Origin: Orientallactaga sibirica
Lineage: Eukaryota; Chordata; Mammalia; Rodentia; Dipodidae
Direction of reading: 5' to 3'
DNA: 64,000 nucleotides
NCBI GenBank assembly: GCA_036365145.1
Contig: JAEOAD010002232.1
Coordinates: 2,301,001-2,365,000 of the forward strand
The first letter of the stretch is position 1, and the number at the start of each line of letters is the position of its first letter. Under the pieces are notes generated by a model, which made no database searches, was not told the origin of the DNA, and saw nothing but the letters and a program-made list of their open reading frames with translations. Shown piece by piece: positions 1 to 11,355 of the stretch. The position numbers and the translations under genes are program-made.

Positions 1-416
1 ATCTGTGGGGCCTGCCTCAGCATGGCAGCCTCAGGCAGGGACATTTCTGGCCAAGTTCTCTCAGGGGATTTAGCAGGGAAAATGGAGCCGGTGGGGGTGG
101 GGGTGGGGAATAGGAACTGAGGGCATGTGGGGAAGGGACACAGCCTGGCCAGGGACACAGGTGATGGTGAAATAGTCCCTGACCAGGGAAAGCTTCCTGA
201 ACTCAGAGACGGGAGAAGCAAGACACTGTGTGTTCTCTTCTGCAGTGGGCATTTGGGCACTGACCCACCTTGCCTATATCAGGCTCCTTTGTCCCACTGA
301 ATACAAGCTCCTGGAACCAACAATGCGTTGGCTGGTGGTAGGACATGAGAAGGCGCAGACACGTTCTTTGTCTCCAAGATGTCTGGGAACACAAGCTTCA
401 AATAAGAAACACTTAA
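1..416. other. Unique sequence, nothing coding recognised
   Basis: Non-repetitive sequence with short chance ORFs only. It is probably part of the CTIF intron lying downstream of the MIF4G exon. Confidence 0.5.
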
Positions 417-547
417 GCCAGGCGTGATGGCCAACATGCCTTTAATCCCAGCACTCGGGAGGCAGAGATGGGAGGATCACCATGAGTTCAAGGCCACCCT
501 GAGACTACAGAGTGAATTCAGCCTGGGCTAGAGTGAGTCCCTATTTC

Positions 548-549
<2 letters not shown>
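417..549 (+). repeat. B1 SINE
   Basis: Starts GCCAGGCGTGATGGCCAACA and contains TTTAATCCCAGCACTCGGGAGGCAG and GAGACTACAGAGTGAATTC. It runs directly into a GAAA microsatellite that replaces its A tail. Confidence 0.92.
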
Positions 550-590
<41 letters not shown>

Positions 591-670
591 AGGAAGGAAG
601 GAAGGAAGGAAGGAAGGAAGGAAGGAAGGAAGGAAGGAAAGAAAGAAAGAAAGAAAGGAGGAAAGAAAAG
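549..670 (+). repeat. (GAAA)n/(GGAA)n microsatellite
   Basis: About 120 bp of GAAA, then GGAA, then GAAA repeats grown from the B1 A tail. The plus-strand reading frame through it (KERKKERKEGRK...) is an artefact. Confidence 0.97.
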
Positions 671-679
671 CTTAAACAC

Positions 680-788
680 AAAGCTAGGCACATGGTCTAT
701 AATCCCAGTACTTGGGAGATGGAAGCAGGATTATAAATTCAACACCAGATGTGCTATATCGTGACTCTCTCTTTAAAAAAAAAAAAAA
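680..788 (+). repeat. Degraded B1-like SINE
   Basis: AAAGCTAGGCACATGGTCTA, then TAATCCCAGTACTTGGGAG, ending in a run of A (775-788). An old, diverged B1 monomer. Confidence 0.6.
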
Positions 789-1737
789 GGCTTCAACATA
801 TCTAGCATTAAAGAGTTGATAGGGGTGGTGGTTCTGGGGCTGGGAGACCAGGGAAGGCTTCCTGGAAGGGGCACCTGTCAATTTCCAGTTCTCTCCTAAG
901 ATCAGTTTTTCACAAGCACCCATCACCTTCCTTCATTGTCCCAAACTATATCTGAATGGGGGACAATACCCTAAGACAGAGACAAAGGCTGAGCTTTGGG
1001 TAGAGAGTCTCGCAGCCCCTGTTCGTCTTCCTCCCCTGGCACTTGATGCTAATGGGGCTGGCCATGGTGGGTGAGCTTGAGTCTGAGCCGGGGGCTGTGG
1101 ATACAGATATACTGACTCGTCTACGTAGTCTCTGCCACAGTCAAGAGGGTCTGCCAGAGCACAAAGTGGGTATGGATGGAGATGGGTTTAAATGCTCTAG
1201 CCCAGCAAGGAAGCCATAGGTATCCATGCCACCACCCTGGTATCCCAGGGCCTGGGCTATGCTGCCCTATAACAGAAGTCCCATCTGGTGACACAGGGCT
1301 GCAGGGAGCAGCCTGTTTGTCCCAGATGGCCCAGTTGACTAGATTCACAAGGCTGCTTCCCCCCAACACCCATCCCTACCAAGCCTAAGTGACTCCACAT
1401 TCCAACACATGGCAATGGCCTCTTTTCACGGGAAACATTCTCTTGTCTAAGGGGCCCCCGTATACTTGGGCTTCCTGTGGCCATGGGAAGAAGTCACGCA
1501 GAAGCTGAGCTCCCTGTGAGGCTGAAGCCAGGGTGGAACCCAGAGGCAGCATGTTGGAGCTTGGCTTTGCAGGAAGGGTCGCTGGTAAGCTACACAGTGG
1601 TTAGCTCATTGCCACCCAAGGCTCCTGAGGATGGGATGCGTGGCAGTCTGTAGCCTGGGCTCCCTGCAGGACTGACCAAGCCTTGGTAGATAATGTTCTT
1701 CCCTCTACTTGTTTCCAGATTCAAAACCCAGAATGTA
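789..1737. other. Unique intronic sequence
   Basis: No repeat family, splice-bounded exon or RNA gene recognised. Only short chance ORFs on both strands. Confidence 0.5.
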
Positions 1738-1890
1738 TTTTTTGTTTTGTTTTGTTGAGACAAGGTTTGGCCCTATTGTCCAGGCTGGCCTGGACTTGGT
1801 TCTATAGACCAGGCTGGTCTTCAACTCACAATTCTTCTGTCTTCACCTCCCAAGTGCTGCGATTACAGGTGTGTACCACCATGCTCAGTC
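1738..1890 (-). repeat. Old B1 SINE
   Basis: Reverse-strand B1: TTTTGTTGAGACAAGG at the left, CCAGGCTGGCCT, CCTCCCAAGTGCTGCGATTA, ending GTGTACCACCATGCTCAG. It is more diverged than the jerboa-type B1 copies. Confidence 0.88.
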
Positions 1891-4800
1891 CTCAAAGTGC
1901 TAATGTTCAGATTGTCATATGTTTTGTCCCACGGAGTACCCCAGAGTTCCAGAGGGTGCCTCAAACTTGGTGTCTTCAGAAGCCACCTTGTCCCCATCCT
2001 ACTCCCCATTTGACAGTCAGGTTTGACCTAAATACTGACTTTGAGACACCTCAGCCACGTTCTCGAACAATACTTAAAACCTAGCTGGCGTCCACCCCCG
2101 ACTCCAGCTGATATGAGAGGACCAGACATTCTTCTGAGATGACACATACACTAGGTCTACCACAGTATGCGGTACACAGTAGGTGCTCAATAATGGTTGA
2201 AGAGAGGAAATGAGATGGGGAAAGGCAGGTAAAGTTCACTTATTCCAGCATAATGTATGTAGATAAAGCTGTGAGGCACAAAGCTCTGTCCTAGTCTGGC
2301 TCTAGCAGGGCCACCAAGCTGGGTGCAGTCAGCCAAGGCACTCCCAGTCGGGGTTCTGGCCTGCCACAGGCTCTTTGCAGAGATTCAAGCTCCTGTAACT
2401 GCTTGTCTCTTGTGGCACACATGACGAGCCTGCTGTGGGCCGCCAGTGCCCACTTGGGGGAATGGGTATGACAGCTCTTCAGTACCCCTCTCAAGCCTGG
2501 CCTTCACTATGTGCCCAGATGGGAGTGTTCAGAGGCCAGGCATTTTGAGAAAATGAGACCCTTTGTGGGCCTCAGGGATCACCCTCCACAGCCCGCTGGT
2601 GGAAAAGGGCTGGCACGGCCTGCTAGCCCTGTGCCCCACCCCTCCTGGCTCCAGCAGCTGCCGAGGGGAGTAAGTGCATGTGGAGGTGGCCCAGGGCTTC
2701 TCTGACTTTGGAATGCTCAGAACAATGTGCTTCTTTCCCTGGGTATGCCTGGCTGGGCCAACATTAAAATTAGTTTATGTGCTTGGAGTGCACATGGGCT
2801 TTCTTGCCTGTGGCTGTGTAGCATCGAAGGCAGACAAGCAGAGGGACAGGGTGCAGGCAGATCAAAGCCCAAGGTGATATGAACCAGTGTGGTGGAGAAT
2901 GGCATTCTCTCGGGCAGCCTCAGTCCTCCTGAGACTCAGGGGTGGGTTCTGCAATTTTCACCCACAGCTTTGGAGGATGGGTCTTCCCAAACTTTTGACC
3001 CTGCACCCTACTTGGGAAGTGGCGTGGGAGCCAGGTGCCCAGCCAGCCATTTCAGGGTTGTAGCTGTGCTGAGACACTTTGCCAATGTGTGAACTTGTGG
3101 AGGGATCTCTAACCTGGGATTCACCTCGGATCATGAACAGAACACTGGGGCCTGGAACTCAGGACTCCATCTCTTCCTTCCTCAGGTATTTCCTGAGCAC
3201 CTGCTATGTAGCAGTTGTGACGCTGGGAGCTGGGGACACGATAACTCAGCCAGCACTCTTGCCCTGAAGGAGTCTAAGTCTGCAACTCAGGGTTGCCTAG
3301 AACTTCAGAAACATCAGCCCCTTTCCCCTCCTCTGAAGACAAAGCTTGAGAAAGAGCTCCGGACCCCTGGTATAGGGCACGCTTTTAGATTTTTCCAGAA
3401 ACTGAAAGAGAACCAAAGGGCAAGACAGCTTTCTCTTATTAATACTTAAAAGAATCGCCCAGTTCCTCCACCTAAGCTAGGGAACTGGGACCCAGGAGAT
3501 AAGCAGGGCCTGGGAGAATCAGGCCAGGAGTGGCATTTCTAAGGGGCCAGCAGGGGAAAATACATCTTTGGAGCTTGAGCTAATATTTTGATTTGCTGAT
3601 AAGGGCAGCCAGATCAGAGAAGCTAACACCCCTCCTAGAGCTAAAGTCATTCCTAGAGACCCCCTAGAGCCAACACCCAACCGAGCTTCCATGTATCAAA
3701 AGCCCAAACACAATGCTGAATAGTAATCTGACCAGAAACTCCAATAAGAATCTGCCCATTCTGTAGCTCAAGATCAGCTTTGCAAGAGGCGGACTTCAAG
3801 AAGGTATGGTCAGAGAGCAATTTATTTTGAAATGTGGTTAAGTGCCAAGCCCTGATTTTGTGTTGTCTTTTCACAACAGCCCTGCTGTGTTTATGACTTC
3901 GTCCAGATGAACTTTTTTTTTCTTCAAAAAAAGGTATCACATCCTTCTGTTAGATGTGTTGTTGGCAACAGTTGCTAGGGAGAGCTGGGTTCAGTTACAG
4001 ACGCACTGATGCCTGCTCTAATAATACTTTGCTCTGCATAGCTCAGATGCAGACACCTCTTGGCTAAACAGGGCACATGCATTTCAACAGAGGAGGGCTT
4101 GAACTTGTACTACCCAAGCAGATCTCAGCAAAGGAGCACTCTCTGAGCCCAAGTGGAAGGCCTAGGGCGGTGACAGGGCAGTACTGGGTGGAGGGGGCTC
4201 AGGCCTCTGATTCCTGTCATTCCAAAGTGCCCATAAAAAGAGGCACACTCATTCTTTCTCCATGAAACCGGAGCCCTCGCCCTCCCCACTTTACCACAAC
4301 TCCCTGATGAGCATCAAGGGAGCTTTTTGGTTACTTTTGCCCAGGGCAGCCCACAGTCTCCTGGAAGTGGAAACAATCAATGCATATAAGCTGGTTAGCA
4401 GGAGCTCGGCACACACGGAGGAGCTGGGAGCCTTGCGGCCAGGGCCCAGCCGCAGTGCTAATAGCCTGCCAGTTTCACTGGGTGGCCCAGTCGGCAATGG
4501 GGCAATGGTGGGTGAAAGGGAGGCCCTTCTCCTAAAACACGTGATGGCCATACTAACAATTTAGTGGAGTCTAAGAAAGAGAAATGGGGAAGATGCAGGG
4601 ATAGAGACGGGGCGGCCAGCAGGGGAGTAGGTTAGTTTTCTCTTCCTTTAGGAGAGAGTCCAGGATGACAGACAGCAGCAGGAGAAAGGGTCTCTGGGAT
4701 GGCAGAACCCAACTGCTTCCCTGCACAGAGGGGAAACTGATGCTGGAGGAGGTGAAGGCATTGTCTTAGCAGCTGAGCTGTCTCCCCCTCTCTGGGCCCA

Positions 4801-4957
4801 CCAGCCCAGTTTAAGTCCTCTACATCACTTAGCAATGAGCCAGGCACCTGGGAGGTGGTTTTTAACTGGTCCATGTGTGTGACAAGGAGGGCCTAATAAG
4901 TGACAAGGGTGGGACAGTCCTGGCCATCTCCCTAGCAGTAGTGCTTGCTTAGGATGG
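1891..4957. other. Mostly unique intronic sequence
   Basis: No exon or gene recognised. Besides the MIR/L2 scrap, 3180-3290 (TTTCCTGAGCACCTGCTATG onward) looks like another ancient mammalian repeat fragment that I cannot name with confidence. Short ORFs here lack any family resemblance. Confidence 0.5.
2130..2215 (+). repeat. MIR/L2 3'-end fragment
   Basis: Contains TACACAGTAGGTGCTCAATAA, the shared 3' core of the ancient mammalian MIR and L2 elements. Confidence 0.55.
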
Positions 4958-4968
4958 CCTGATGAATT

Positions 4969-5195
4969 TTTTTTTTTTTTTTTTTTTTGAGAGAGAGAGA
5001 CAGATAGAGAATGGGCACACCAGTAGACTCTCAGCCGTTGTGAATGAACTCCAGACGCGTGCGCCCCCTTGTGGGCAAGTGCGGCATTGTGCCCCTTGCG
5101 TTACTGCGTCTGGCTAAACGTGGGACCTGGAGAATCGAATGGGTGTTCTTAAGCTTAGCAGTCAGGCACCTAACTGCTAAGTTATCTCTCCAGCC
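4969..5195 (-). repeat. B2-like SINE, long-insert subfamily
   Basis: Poly-T, then GAGAGAGAGAGACAGATAG at the left and CTAAGTTATCTCTCCAGCCC at the right give minus orientation. It carries an extra segment around GGCAAGTGCGGCATTGTGCC that the common copies lack. An 11-bp target duplication CCTGATGAATT flanks it at 4958-4968 and 5196-5206. Confidence 0.95.
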
Positions 5196-5214
5196 CCTGA
5201 TGAATTCTTTATAA

Positions 5215-5320
5215 TATGATGTCCAGGCCTATCCCTAGAGAGCCTCATCCAGCTGCTCTGGGGGAGGACTCTAGCTCTCCAGGTGGTCCCAGTGGACAGC
5301 AGCTGAGAGTCACTGACCTG
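5215..5320 (-). repeat. MER5-like DNA transposon fragment
   Basis: TCTCCAGGTGGTCCCAGTGG followed by AGCTGAGAGTCACTG resembles the reverse-strand end of MER5A (hAT-Charlie). Short and diverged. Confidence 0.45.
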
Positions 5321-5469
5321 GAAACGACATGGTGTCTGAAGTTCGGGAGCTTCTGGCTGGATGCCTATTCTGGACAGTTCCACTGACAAAAGTCCATATG
5401 TAGTTTGCCTATCTATGAAACTGATCTGCCACCTACAAACCGTCAGCCATCCAATGCTATGCTTCCAAA

Positions 5470-5632
5470 AAGTGCGACCCTCTGGTCAGCTACCCCACAC
5501 CACACTTGGTCACTGGAAGGAAGGTAGAAATGCAAAATCTCAGGCTCCACCCCACACTTAGTGCATCAGAATCTGCACTTAATTTAACAATATCCCATGC
5601 AGATCACATGCAGTTAAGTTTGAAAATCACAT
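5470..5632 (-). repeat. MER5-like DNA transposon fragment
   Basis: TAGAAATGCAAAATCTCAGG, then CTCCACCCCACACTTAG, ATCAGAATCTGCA and TTTGAAAATCACA follow the order of a reverse-strand MER5A element, a non-autonomous hAT transposon old enough to be shared by placental mammals. Confidence 0.7.
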
Positions 5633-5769
5633 CTAATGAAGACTATGGGCTCAGCATATAATACACATTTAAGAAATGTCTGCTTAATGGATAGAATTTT
5701 ATTTACAAGCGTATTATTTTCAAAAGGCCACAAAAAAGGAGCCAGACTACATATAAAAATTGAACACTT

Positions 5770-5992
5770 GGGCTGGAGAGATGGCTTAGTGGTAAAGGCG
5801 CATGCCTGCAAAGCCTAAGGACCCAGGTTCGATTCTTCAGGTCCCATGTAAGCCAGATGAATATGGTGGCACATGTGCCTGGAGTTTGTTTGCAGTGGCT
5901 AAAGGTTCTGGTATGTCCATTTTCTCCCTCCCTCTCTTTCTCTTTCTCTCTCTTCCTCTCTCTGTCTCTAATAAAATATAAAAGAAATAAAA
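5770..5992 (+). repeat. B2-like SINE
   Basis: GGGCTGGAGAGATGGCTTAG start, B-box-like AGGTTCGATTC, CT-rich stretch, then AATAAAA-rich tail. A clean full-length copy. Confidence 0.96.
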
Positions 5993-8896
5993 ATCAATTG
6001 AAGGCTAGTTGTGAGCTGTGGGATTGGTGATTGAGATCCATTGAGACTCAAGGATCTCTGGCGCTGCCATGACTTGAGAGAAGCCAGGTTCTTCCACACA
6101 GCAATGGAATGTCTAATTGGAAAGCATCAAAGGACCTGGGATCTCCTTTTACACCCCATGGGGGCTGTACCCCAGCTTGGCCTTTGGATCTCTGCTTGAG
6201 TATCTACTACATCAGAGGCTGGCCCTGCCCCTACTGTTGGCTCCCACTGCCCATGCTCAAGTGGCAAAAGTGATGAGCCAGGGTGGGCACCATGTGGAGA
6301 CAGCTGCTGAGCTCCTTTGCAGTCTGTGTCAGAGCCTGTGAGGAGGTGGCAACCACACCCAACCAGTGGGCCATCTCAGAGGCCGCTATACTGGACCTGG
6401 GGCTGGCTAGGGTCTGAATGGACAGAACCACTGAGGACCCTTTAGCACCAGTACTTAGCAGACTCCAGAACACAGACAAAAGCGGTGGTCACTGCCTCTC
6501 AGAGTCTGGTCCCCTGGGGCTTGCATTTGTCAATTGTGTTCCTGTGGTCACTGGACAAAGGACAAAGCTCTGTCTGTGGACTGCTTTTAGAATCAGCAGC
6601 TTGAGTCCTAGTTGGTGAGGGACTAGGGTGACAGGTACGGGGCAGGGAAGGGTGAGCGGCTGCAGAAACACAGTGAGGATGTTAGCAGGTTTCCCAGGAA
6701 GTGGTGCCTGACTCTGAGTGTGCATGGCCCTGGTGAAGGGTTGGGTATTGGAGATAGGAGGGGAAGTGGATTCCACATGAAAATTCTAGATGAGATGGCA
6801 CGGGGTCTGTCCCCAAGGGTATGCTGGAGGCTCAGCCTGGCTGCAGTATGGTGGTAGTGGGCAGGAGCAGGCTATGGCAGTGTATCAGCATCAGGAGGGG
6901 GCCCTCTGGAGCTCACTGATAGTAGGTCTATCACCGAGATGCAATGTGGGGAAGGGCACTTTGCTAGGACCAGGGTAGTCAGGACTGCTTCATCCAAGGA
7001 CAAGGCCTGGGAGCAACAAGACCGGGAGAAGTTTACACGGGGTCACTTGTGTCCCCTTCCCAAGGCCCCTGCTCATTTCTAGCAGCAAGACCTTCCGAGG
7101 CCCAGGCTATGAACTGGAAGCAGGCCAACACTTCCTTTGCCAGCATTTGGTTCAGTGCTTTCTCACCCCAGTGCCTGCCCAGCGGGGTCCCCAGCATGCT
7201 CCTTCCATGTGGACCTGCTATCTGAGGGGTGAGGGGTACAGACAGGACTACACCACTTTCAATCGGACTCAAGCAGCTCTTGCCACAGGCACTGGAAGAA
7301 GTGCTGATCTTGGGCAGCTCAGCAGCCACCCACCCTCCTGGGGTGCCTGTAGCCTGGGTGTCTGTCCACCCCAGGGCTCACTGAATGGCTTGCAGTTGGC
7401 ATCCGTGGTCTAGTACTCTTACCCCATCCTGGCTCCTCTTTGAATAAAATCCCAAAGCCAAGTATGAGGTTGGTCCTGTCCCCAACTCCCTGATGCCTGC
7501 CTGGTGGTGCACGGCAGCCAGGTCTCTCTTGCCTGTTTGTCACTCTCTACACGCTCCCAGGACATTCTGGCCTGAGAGAAACATGCCCCATGTGCAAATC
7601 CCTCAGGTAATGCGGGAATTCATCACCAGGGGAGTGTGGGTGATCCAGGAATGGCAACCTGATCACAGCCTGGAGCTGGAGGGAAGCTTCAGGCTAGCCA
7701 GGGAAGCTCAGGTTGCAGCGAGCGAGACAAGGAAGAGTGGTGGACTGGCAGGCATGGGGCCCAGCGTGCTGCAGGGCAGCGACCTCTTTGCAAACCATGA
7801 GCCAGGTGGTAGAAATGAGGGTGGCCAGGTGCCCTACGTATCTATCTACCTGTGGTCCAGATGTAAATATGAACGTAAACCTTTTGCTTTCACAAGTGGT
7901 GCCACTCGATGGTCTGCTTTAAGGTCACCCTAGTTACCTATTTTCCCGCAGGTGGTCTCTTCAGCTATGTCATTATACTTTCCCACTTGCAGGTGACTGC
8001 TTTACCAGGTAGACCAGTAATACAATTCGCATTTCAACTGGTATCTGTAGTACAAAGCATTAGGAGAGACGGCACCCCTAGCCCACAGTCTCCAAGGATG
8101 GCCCCTGCCCGATAACCATATGTTCCTGATGACAGCAGCTCTGGGGCTGACAGTTCACCCACTGCTACGCACAACAAAAGAACAGGTATTTCTGTGAAGG
8201 GCTTGATCTGAGTGTACTTGCCCACACCCACTACATGCGTTTGCCTGCACGGAAGACCACGATTGGACGCTGGTTGTTTGGGGAAGCAGTGAGCAGAACT
8301 GGGATAGGCTTCTCGGAGGTGAAGGGATATTAAGTGGGAAGCCAAGAGCAACGAGACAATCTTAGATTACCCTGTTTTCCTTCTACCCAGAACCCCAGTG
8401 CATCAGAAGACAGACTGCCCTGGTCCTGACCCCTGAGGCTTTGCTCAAAAACATCTCTGTCCCAGCTACACCAAGTGCATAGCCATCAAGCACTTTGGAT
8501 TGGCCCTGGGGAGGAGGGGGAGGAAGAGGGAGGTCCATAGCAAGTTCATGACTGCTCAGACATGCAGAGGTCAAAGCACAGAGCCAGCAGCCAGCCCTCT
8601 TATCATGAAAATAGAAAGAGGGAAAGGCTGGTTGAACCAAAAGCACCTATAAAATTATATTGGTCCTTTGTAACCATGGAGCACTCCCACAAACACATAC
8701 AAATCCGACCGCTCATCGCTCATCCCTCACCCCTCTCACCCCTCAACTGCCTTCTTATTTTCTATAATTAATTGGGCAAGAGAGGAAAGAACTTGGGACA
8801 AGTTCAACTGTGGTCAGAACTTGCAGCCCTCTCTCTAGTAATAACCCACTGCGGAGGGGCAGGGGCGTGGAGCAACAGCTGTCGGTGTCTGGTTAC
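5993..8896. other. CTIF: Unique intronic sequence downstream of the MIF4G exon
   Basis: About 2.9 kb, free of young SINEs. The longest frames (for example 7493-7933 plus) show no domain or splice support. I looked for the next CTIF exon (KDFTVREEL... region) and did not find it. Confidence 0.5.
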
Positions 8897-9196
8897 CTGG
8901 AGCATGTTGAGGAGCAGGCTCCGGAACTTGGTCCCCTCCACCATGAAGAGCGCCATCTTGTCACAGAGCTTGGCAGCGGTGAAGGCAAAGCTGCGATCCG
9001 ACACGGCCTTCTGGTAGATGGTCCGCACGATCTCCCCTAGCATCTCCTCGGAGTTGGTGGAGTTCTGGGCCTCCTCCATGAAGGTGGTGAGTTTGGCGTC
9101 CACGTCACTGCTGTTGTTCCGCATGCTGTTCAGGATCTCCATCAGCTTGTCCATCTTGTTCTGCTGAGGACTGGTAGTTTCCACGGTCACTTCCTC
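8897..9196 (-). CDS. CTIF: CTIF coding exon, start of MIF4G domain
   Basis: This exon encodes exactly 100 residues in phase 0, beginning EEVTVETTSPQQNKMDKLME and ending FRSLLLNMLQ. I recognise it as the N-terminal part of the MIF4G domain of CTIF, the eIF4G-like factor that joins the nuclear cap-binding complex (CBP80/20) to eIF3 for pioneer-round translation and nonsense-mediated decay. It is nearly identical to the human protein as I remember it; variants such as E for D just after the junction and S for T in the TTSPQQ stretch are conservative. On the minus strand the acceptor ...CCATACCTCCAG ends at 9197 and the donor CAG|GTAACC starts at 8896, so both borders are canonical. The upstream exon ends on a codon boundary (...LKEK), matching phase 0. 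Protein segments such as EEAQNSTNSEEMLGE and AFTAAKLCDKMALFM form the first MIF4G helical repeats. The next exon is not found to the left. PAIP1 and eIF4G paralogues are much less similar here, so the assignment is secure. Confidence 0.96.
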
Positions 9197-9340
9197 CTGG
9201 AGGTATGGGACACAAATCCAGTGTGCCTGAGTGAAGTGGAGGTTTCTGTGAGGTCCAGAGAGGGAGGGTTGCACCTCCGAAAGAAGGATCTGACGGAATG
9301 CTAGCTAGCCTCCACCAGAGAGCCACCAGGCCCTACACGA

Positions 9341-9420
9341 TCTTTGCTTTTTTTTTTTTTTTCTTTCCTTAGCCACTGTGATACACATCTTGAATTGACA
9401 CTTATTGTGAATTCTAGCTT
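9341..9420 (-). repeat. Poly-A tail and non-5S tail segment of a retrosequence
   Basis: On the minus strand, a stretch of about 60 bp of unknown origin follows the 5S-like segment and ends in a run of A (poly-T at about 9346-9361 on plus). It forms the 3' part of the retrosequence at 9421-9511. Confidence 0.6.
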
Positions 9421-9511
9421 CTCCCCAGGATTCTCCCATTCAAGTACTAAGCAGGCCCAACTCTGCTTAGCTTTCAAGATCAGATGAGTTCAGGGTGGTA
9501 TGGCTGTAGAC
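9421..9511 (-). pseudogene. 5S rRNA-derived retropseudogene fragment
   Basis: Read on the minus strand it begins GTCTACAGCCATACCACCCT, the 5' end of 5S rRNA with G-to-A at position 7. It continues CATCTGATCTTGAAAGCTAAG, GGGCCTGCTTAGTACTTG and AATGGGAGAATCCTGGG. About 10 bases (GCGCCCGATC in 5S) are deleted after CCTGAAC, and the last 20 or so bases of 5S are missing. The A box/internal promoter region is therefore damaged. It is followed by unrelated sequence and poly-A, so it was inserted as a cDNA. Not a functional 5S gene. Confidence 0.88.
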
Positions 9512-9548
9512 TCTACTGAGGATTCTCATATACACTGGTTTTTCTTTT

Positions 9549-9762
9549 AAAAATATTTTATTTATTTATTTACAAGGGGGGAGAGAGAGAAAGAGAAGAG
9601 ATAGATAGACAGACAGATGGGGGGGCACACCATAAGCTTTTGCCTCTGCAAATGAACTCCAGATGCATGTGCCACTTTGTGTATCTGGCTTTACGTAGGT
9701 ACTGGGGAATCGAACCTGGGTCATTAGGCTTTGCAGGCAAGTGCCTTAACTGCTGTAGCCTG
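9549..9762 (-). repeat. B2-like SINE
   Basis: AAAAATATTTTATTTATTTATT at the left, GAACTCCAGATGCATGTGCC, and TTAACTGCTGTAGCCTG at the right. Minus orientation. Confidence 0.93.
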
Positions 9763-10094
9763 AAATTTCTTTGTCTATGACATGTCTTAATCAAGTAATG
9801 ATTTAATGAGGCTTATGAAAGATGAAATAAGGTAATAAACAGGAAATGTGGTCTAAGAATCAGACTAGAGAGGTGAGTCAGATCCAAGATGCCTGTGGTT
9901 CACTTATGGTGAGTCTTCAAAACTTGACATATGTGCCTGATGATCTATGTGATCTATACGATGCATCCACATACCCTACTGAGACCATCGAACCCCCGCC
10001 CCCCATGTACCCTACTGGGACCATCAGACCCCCTGCAGGGAGGTCTGCATATAGAATAATCATGAGGGTCTTTATCTACATGTCTTTAGTTTCT

Positions 10095-10205
10095 CTGTAT
10101 GGTGCCCATTTTACAGATGAGTAAACTGGGGCTCAGAGAGCTTGGGTGACTTGTCTACAATCTACCCAGTCAGTTAAGAGTGAGGACTAAACTCCAGGCA
10201 CTACA
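10095..10205 (-). repeat. MIR fragment
   Basis: CCCATTTTACAGATGAGTAA, then ACTGGGGCTCAGAGAGCTTG and GGTGACTTGTCTACA, is the reverse-strand core of the ancient MIR SINE. A second copy lies at 14298-14404 because of the tandem duplication. Confidence 0.8.
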
Positions 10206-11355
10206 TTGCAGCTAGGTTGGTAAAACTCGAGAACTGAGCAGTCCTCCGGCATGGCACTGGCCACTTAGAAGCTCACTGGGCTGAGCCCACATTGGCTGGC
10301 CATCAGCTAGGAAGCTCTGCGAGGGCCCACAGGAAGTGAATGGATTTTCTCTTGGGCTCAAGCCTTCATTCCCACAAGGAATGAGTGGGTGGGGAGGTAC
10401 ATGAGGTGGGGACACAGGTATAAGATCTCAGAGTTGATCTGGGAAGAAGACTGCTCACCCCATCCTGTATGAGATAGCCTCTGGGTCAAAGGTCAAGAAG
10501 AGAAGGCCTAGGACCCTGGATTTTGAAAATTTCAGGAGGGAACACCCCACAGGTTCTGCCTGCTGAATAGGGATGGCTTCCTGAGACTGGTTCCTCTGCA
10601 GGTAACCTCATCTCACTGTTGAGGCCAGGAGGGGCTGGGTGGTGGACGCTTGCCTAGTATGCACAATGAACTTACTACTATCAGCAACGAAGTGCTATTC
10701 CTTCCCTTGTGGTTTGGGGCCTCTGCTGCAGGTATAGAGCCGTAAGGAAAACACGCTCCTGGGAGCAAGGGGAGGTTCCTCTTCCGTCACATCAGCATGG
10801 CTAGCTAGCACCTGCATGCACTGAGAAGGGCAGCTCCCGTGGGCACCTTCAGCCTTCCCTGGAATAGGGGATGAAGCTAGGAGGGGCAAGGCTGAGGCTA
10901 CCTGATCCCACCTCATTTATGCCCTCTGTCCTGGTGGGGACTGAGCCTGCAATGGGACTTTTGCTGGGAGAAATTTCACAAGCTCTCTGTGTCTATGCAT
11001 GCCCTCAGCACCGACTCCAGAAAAACACACCCTGGGCTCTTTCCTCCCACGTCTCCCTCAGCCTTTTTCCATTCTGAATGTTCATGCTTGGCCTCTCGGG
11101 ACACAAAGCCAGAATGTTCTGAAGGGGTTCATGCACAGCCGGCCATGGGCATGCTTTATGGTGGCCCAGTGGTAGGTATGGCAGCGGTGGCCTGGTTGTG
11201 TCGTGTTCATATAGCCACAGAGTCCCTTGCCTCCCCTCACACAGAGGAACCCATCGTCTTTGCCCAAACTCCTCCCCAAGGCCACCCACCGAAGTGCCTA
11301 CCTCTTGGCTGTCCTCCCTGGTGCAAGAGAACAAAGAAAATTCAATTACCGGTAC
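10206..11355. other. CTIF: Unique intronic sequence 3' of the 484-bp exon
   Basis: Intron sequence within tandem unit 1. No repeat or extra exon recognised. Confidence 0.5.

Larger units (their letters stand above)
9197..11355 (-). other. CTIF: CTIF intron between the two clear exons
   Basis: This 2159-bp interval starts (minus strand) with GTACCG after ...AAAGAAAAG and ends in ...CCTCCAG. It holds a 5S rRNA-derived retrosequence, a minus-strand B2-like SINE, a MIR fragment, and from 9800 the left part of the first tandem unit. The remaining sequence is unique with no coding signal that I can see. Confidence 0.85.

Noticed and set aside
5770..5850. tRNA gene from A-box and B-box matches
   Set aside because: The boxes belong to tRNA-derived B2-like SINEs. 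No cloverleaf or anticodon arm is evident, and the same holds for all other copies.
7493..7933. 146-codon plus-strand frame
   Set aside because: No family resemblance, no splice context, and wrong strand for CTIF.
1..8896. Downstream CTIF exons (rest of MIF4G)
   Set aside because: I looked for the expected KDFTVREEL and later segments on the minus strand and saw none. The exons probably lie outside the window.
11005..11355. Continuation of the CTIF open frame past the donor
   Set aside because: The clear GTACCG donor at 11355 and phase match with the MIF4G exon show that this is intron read-through.
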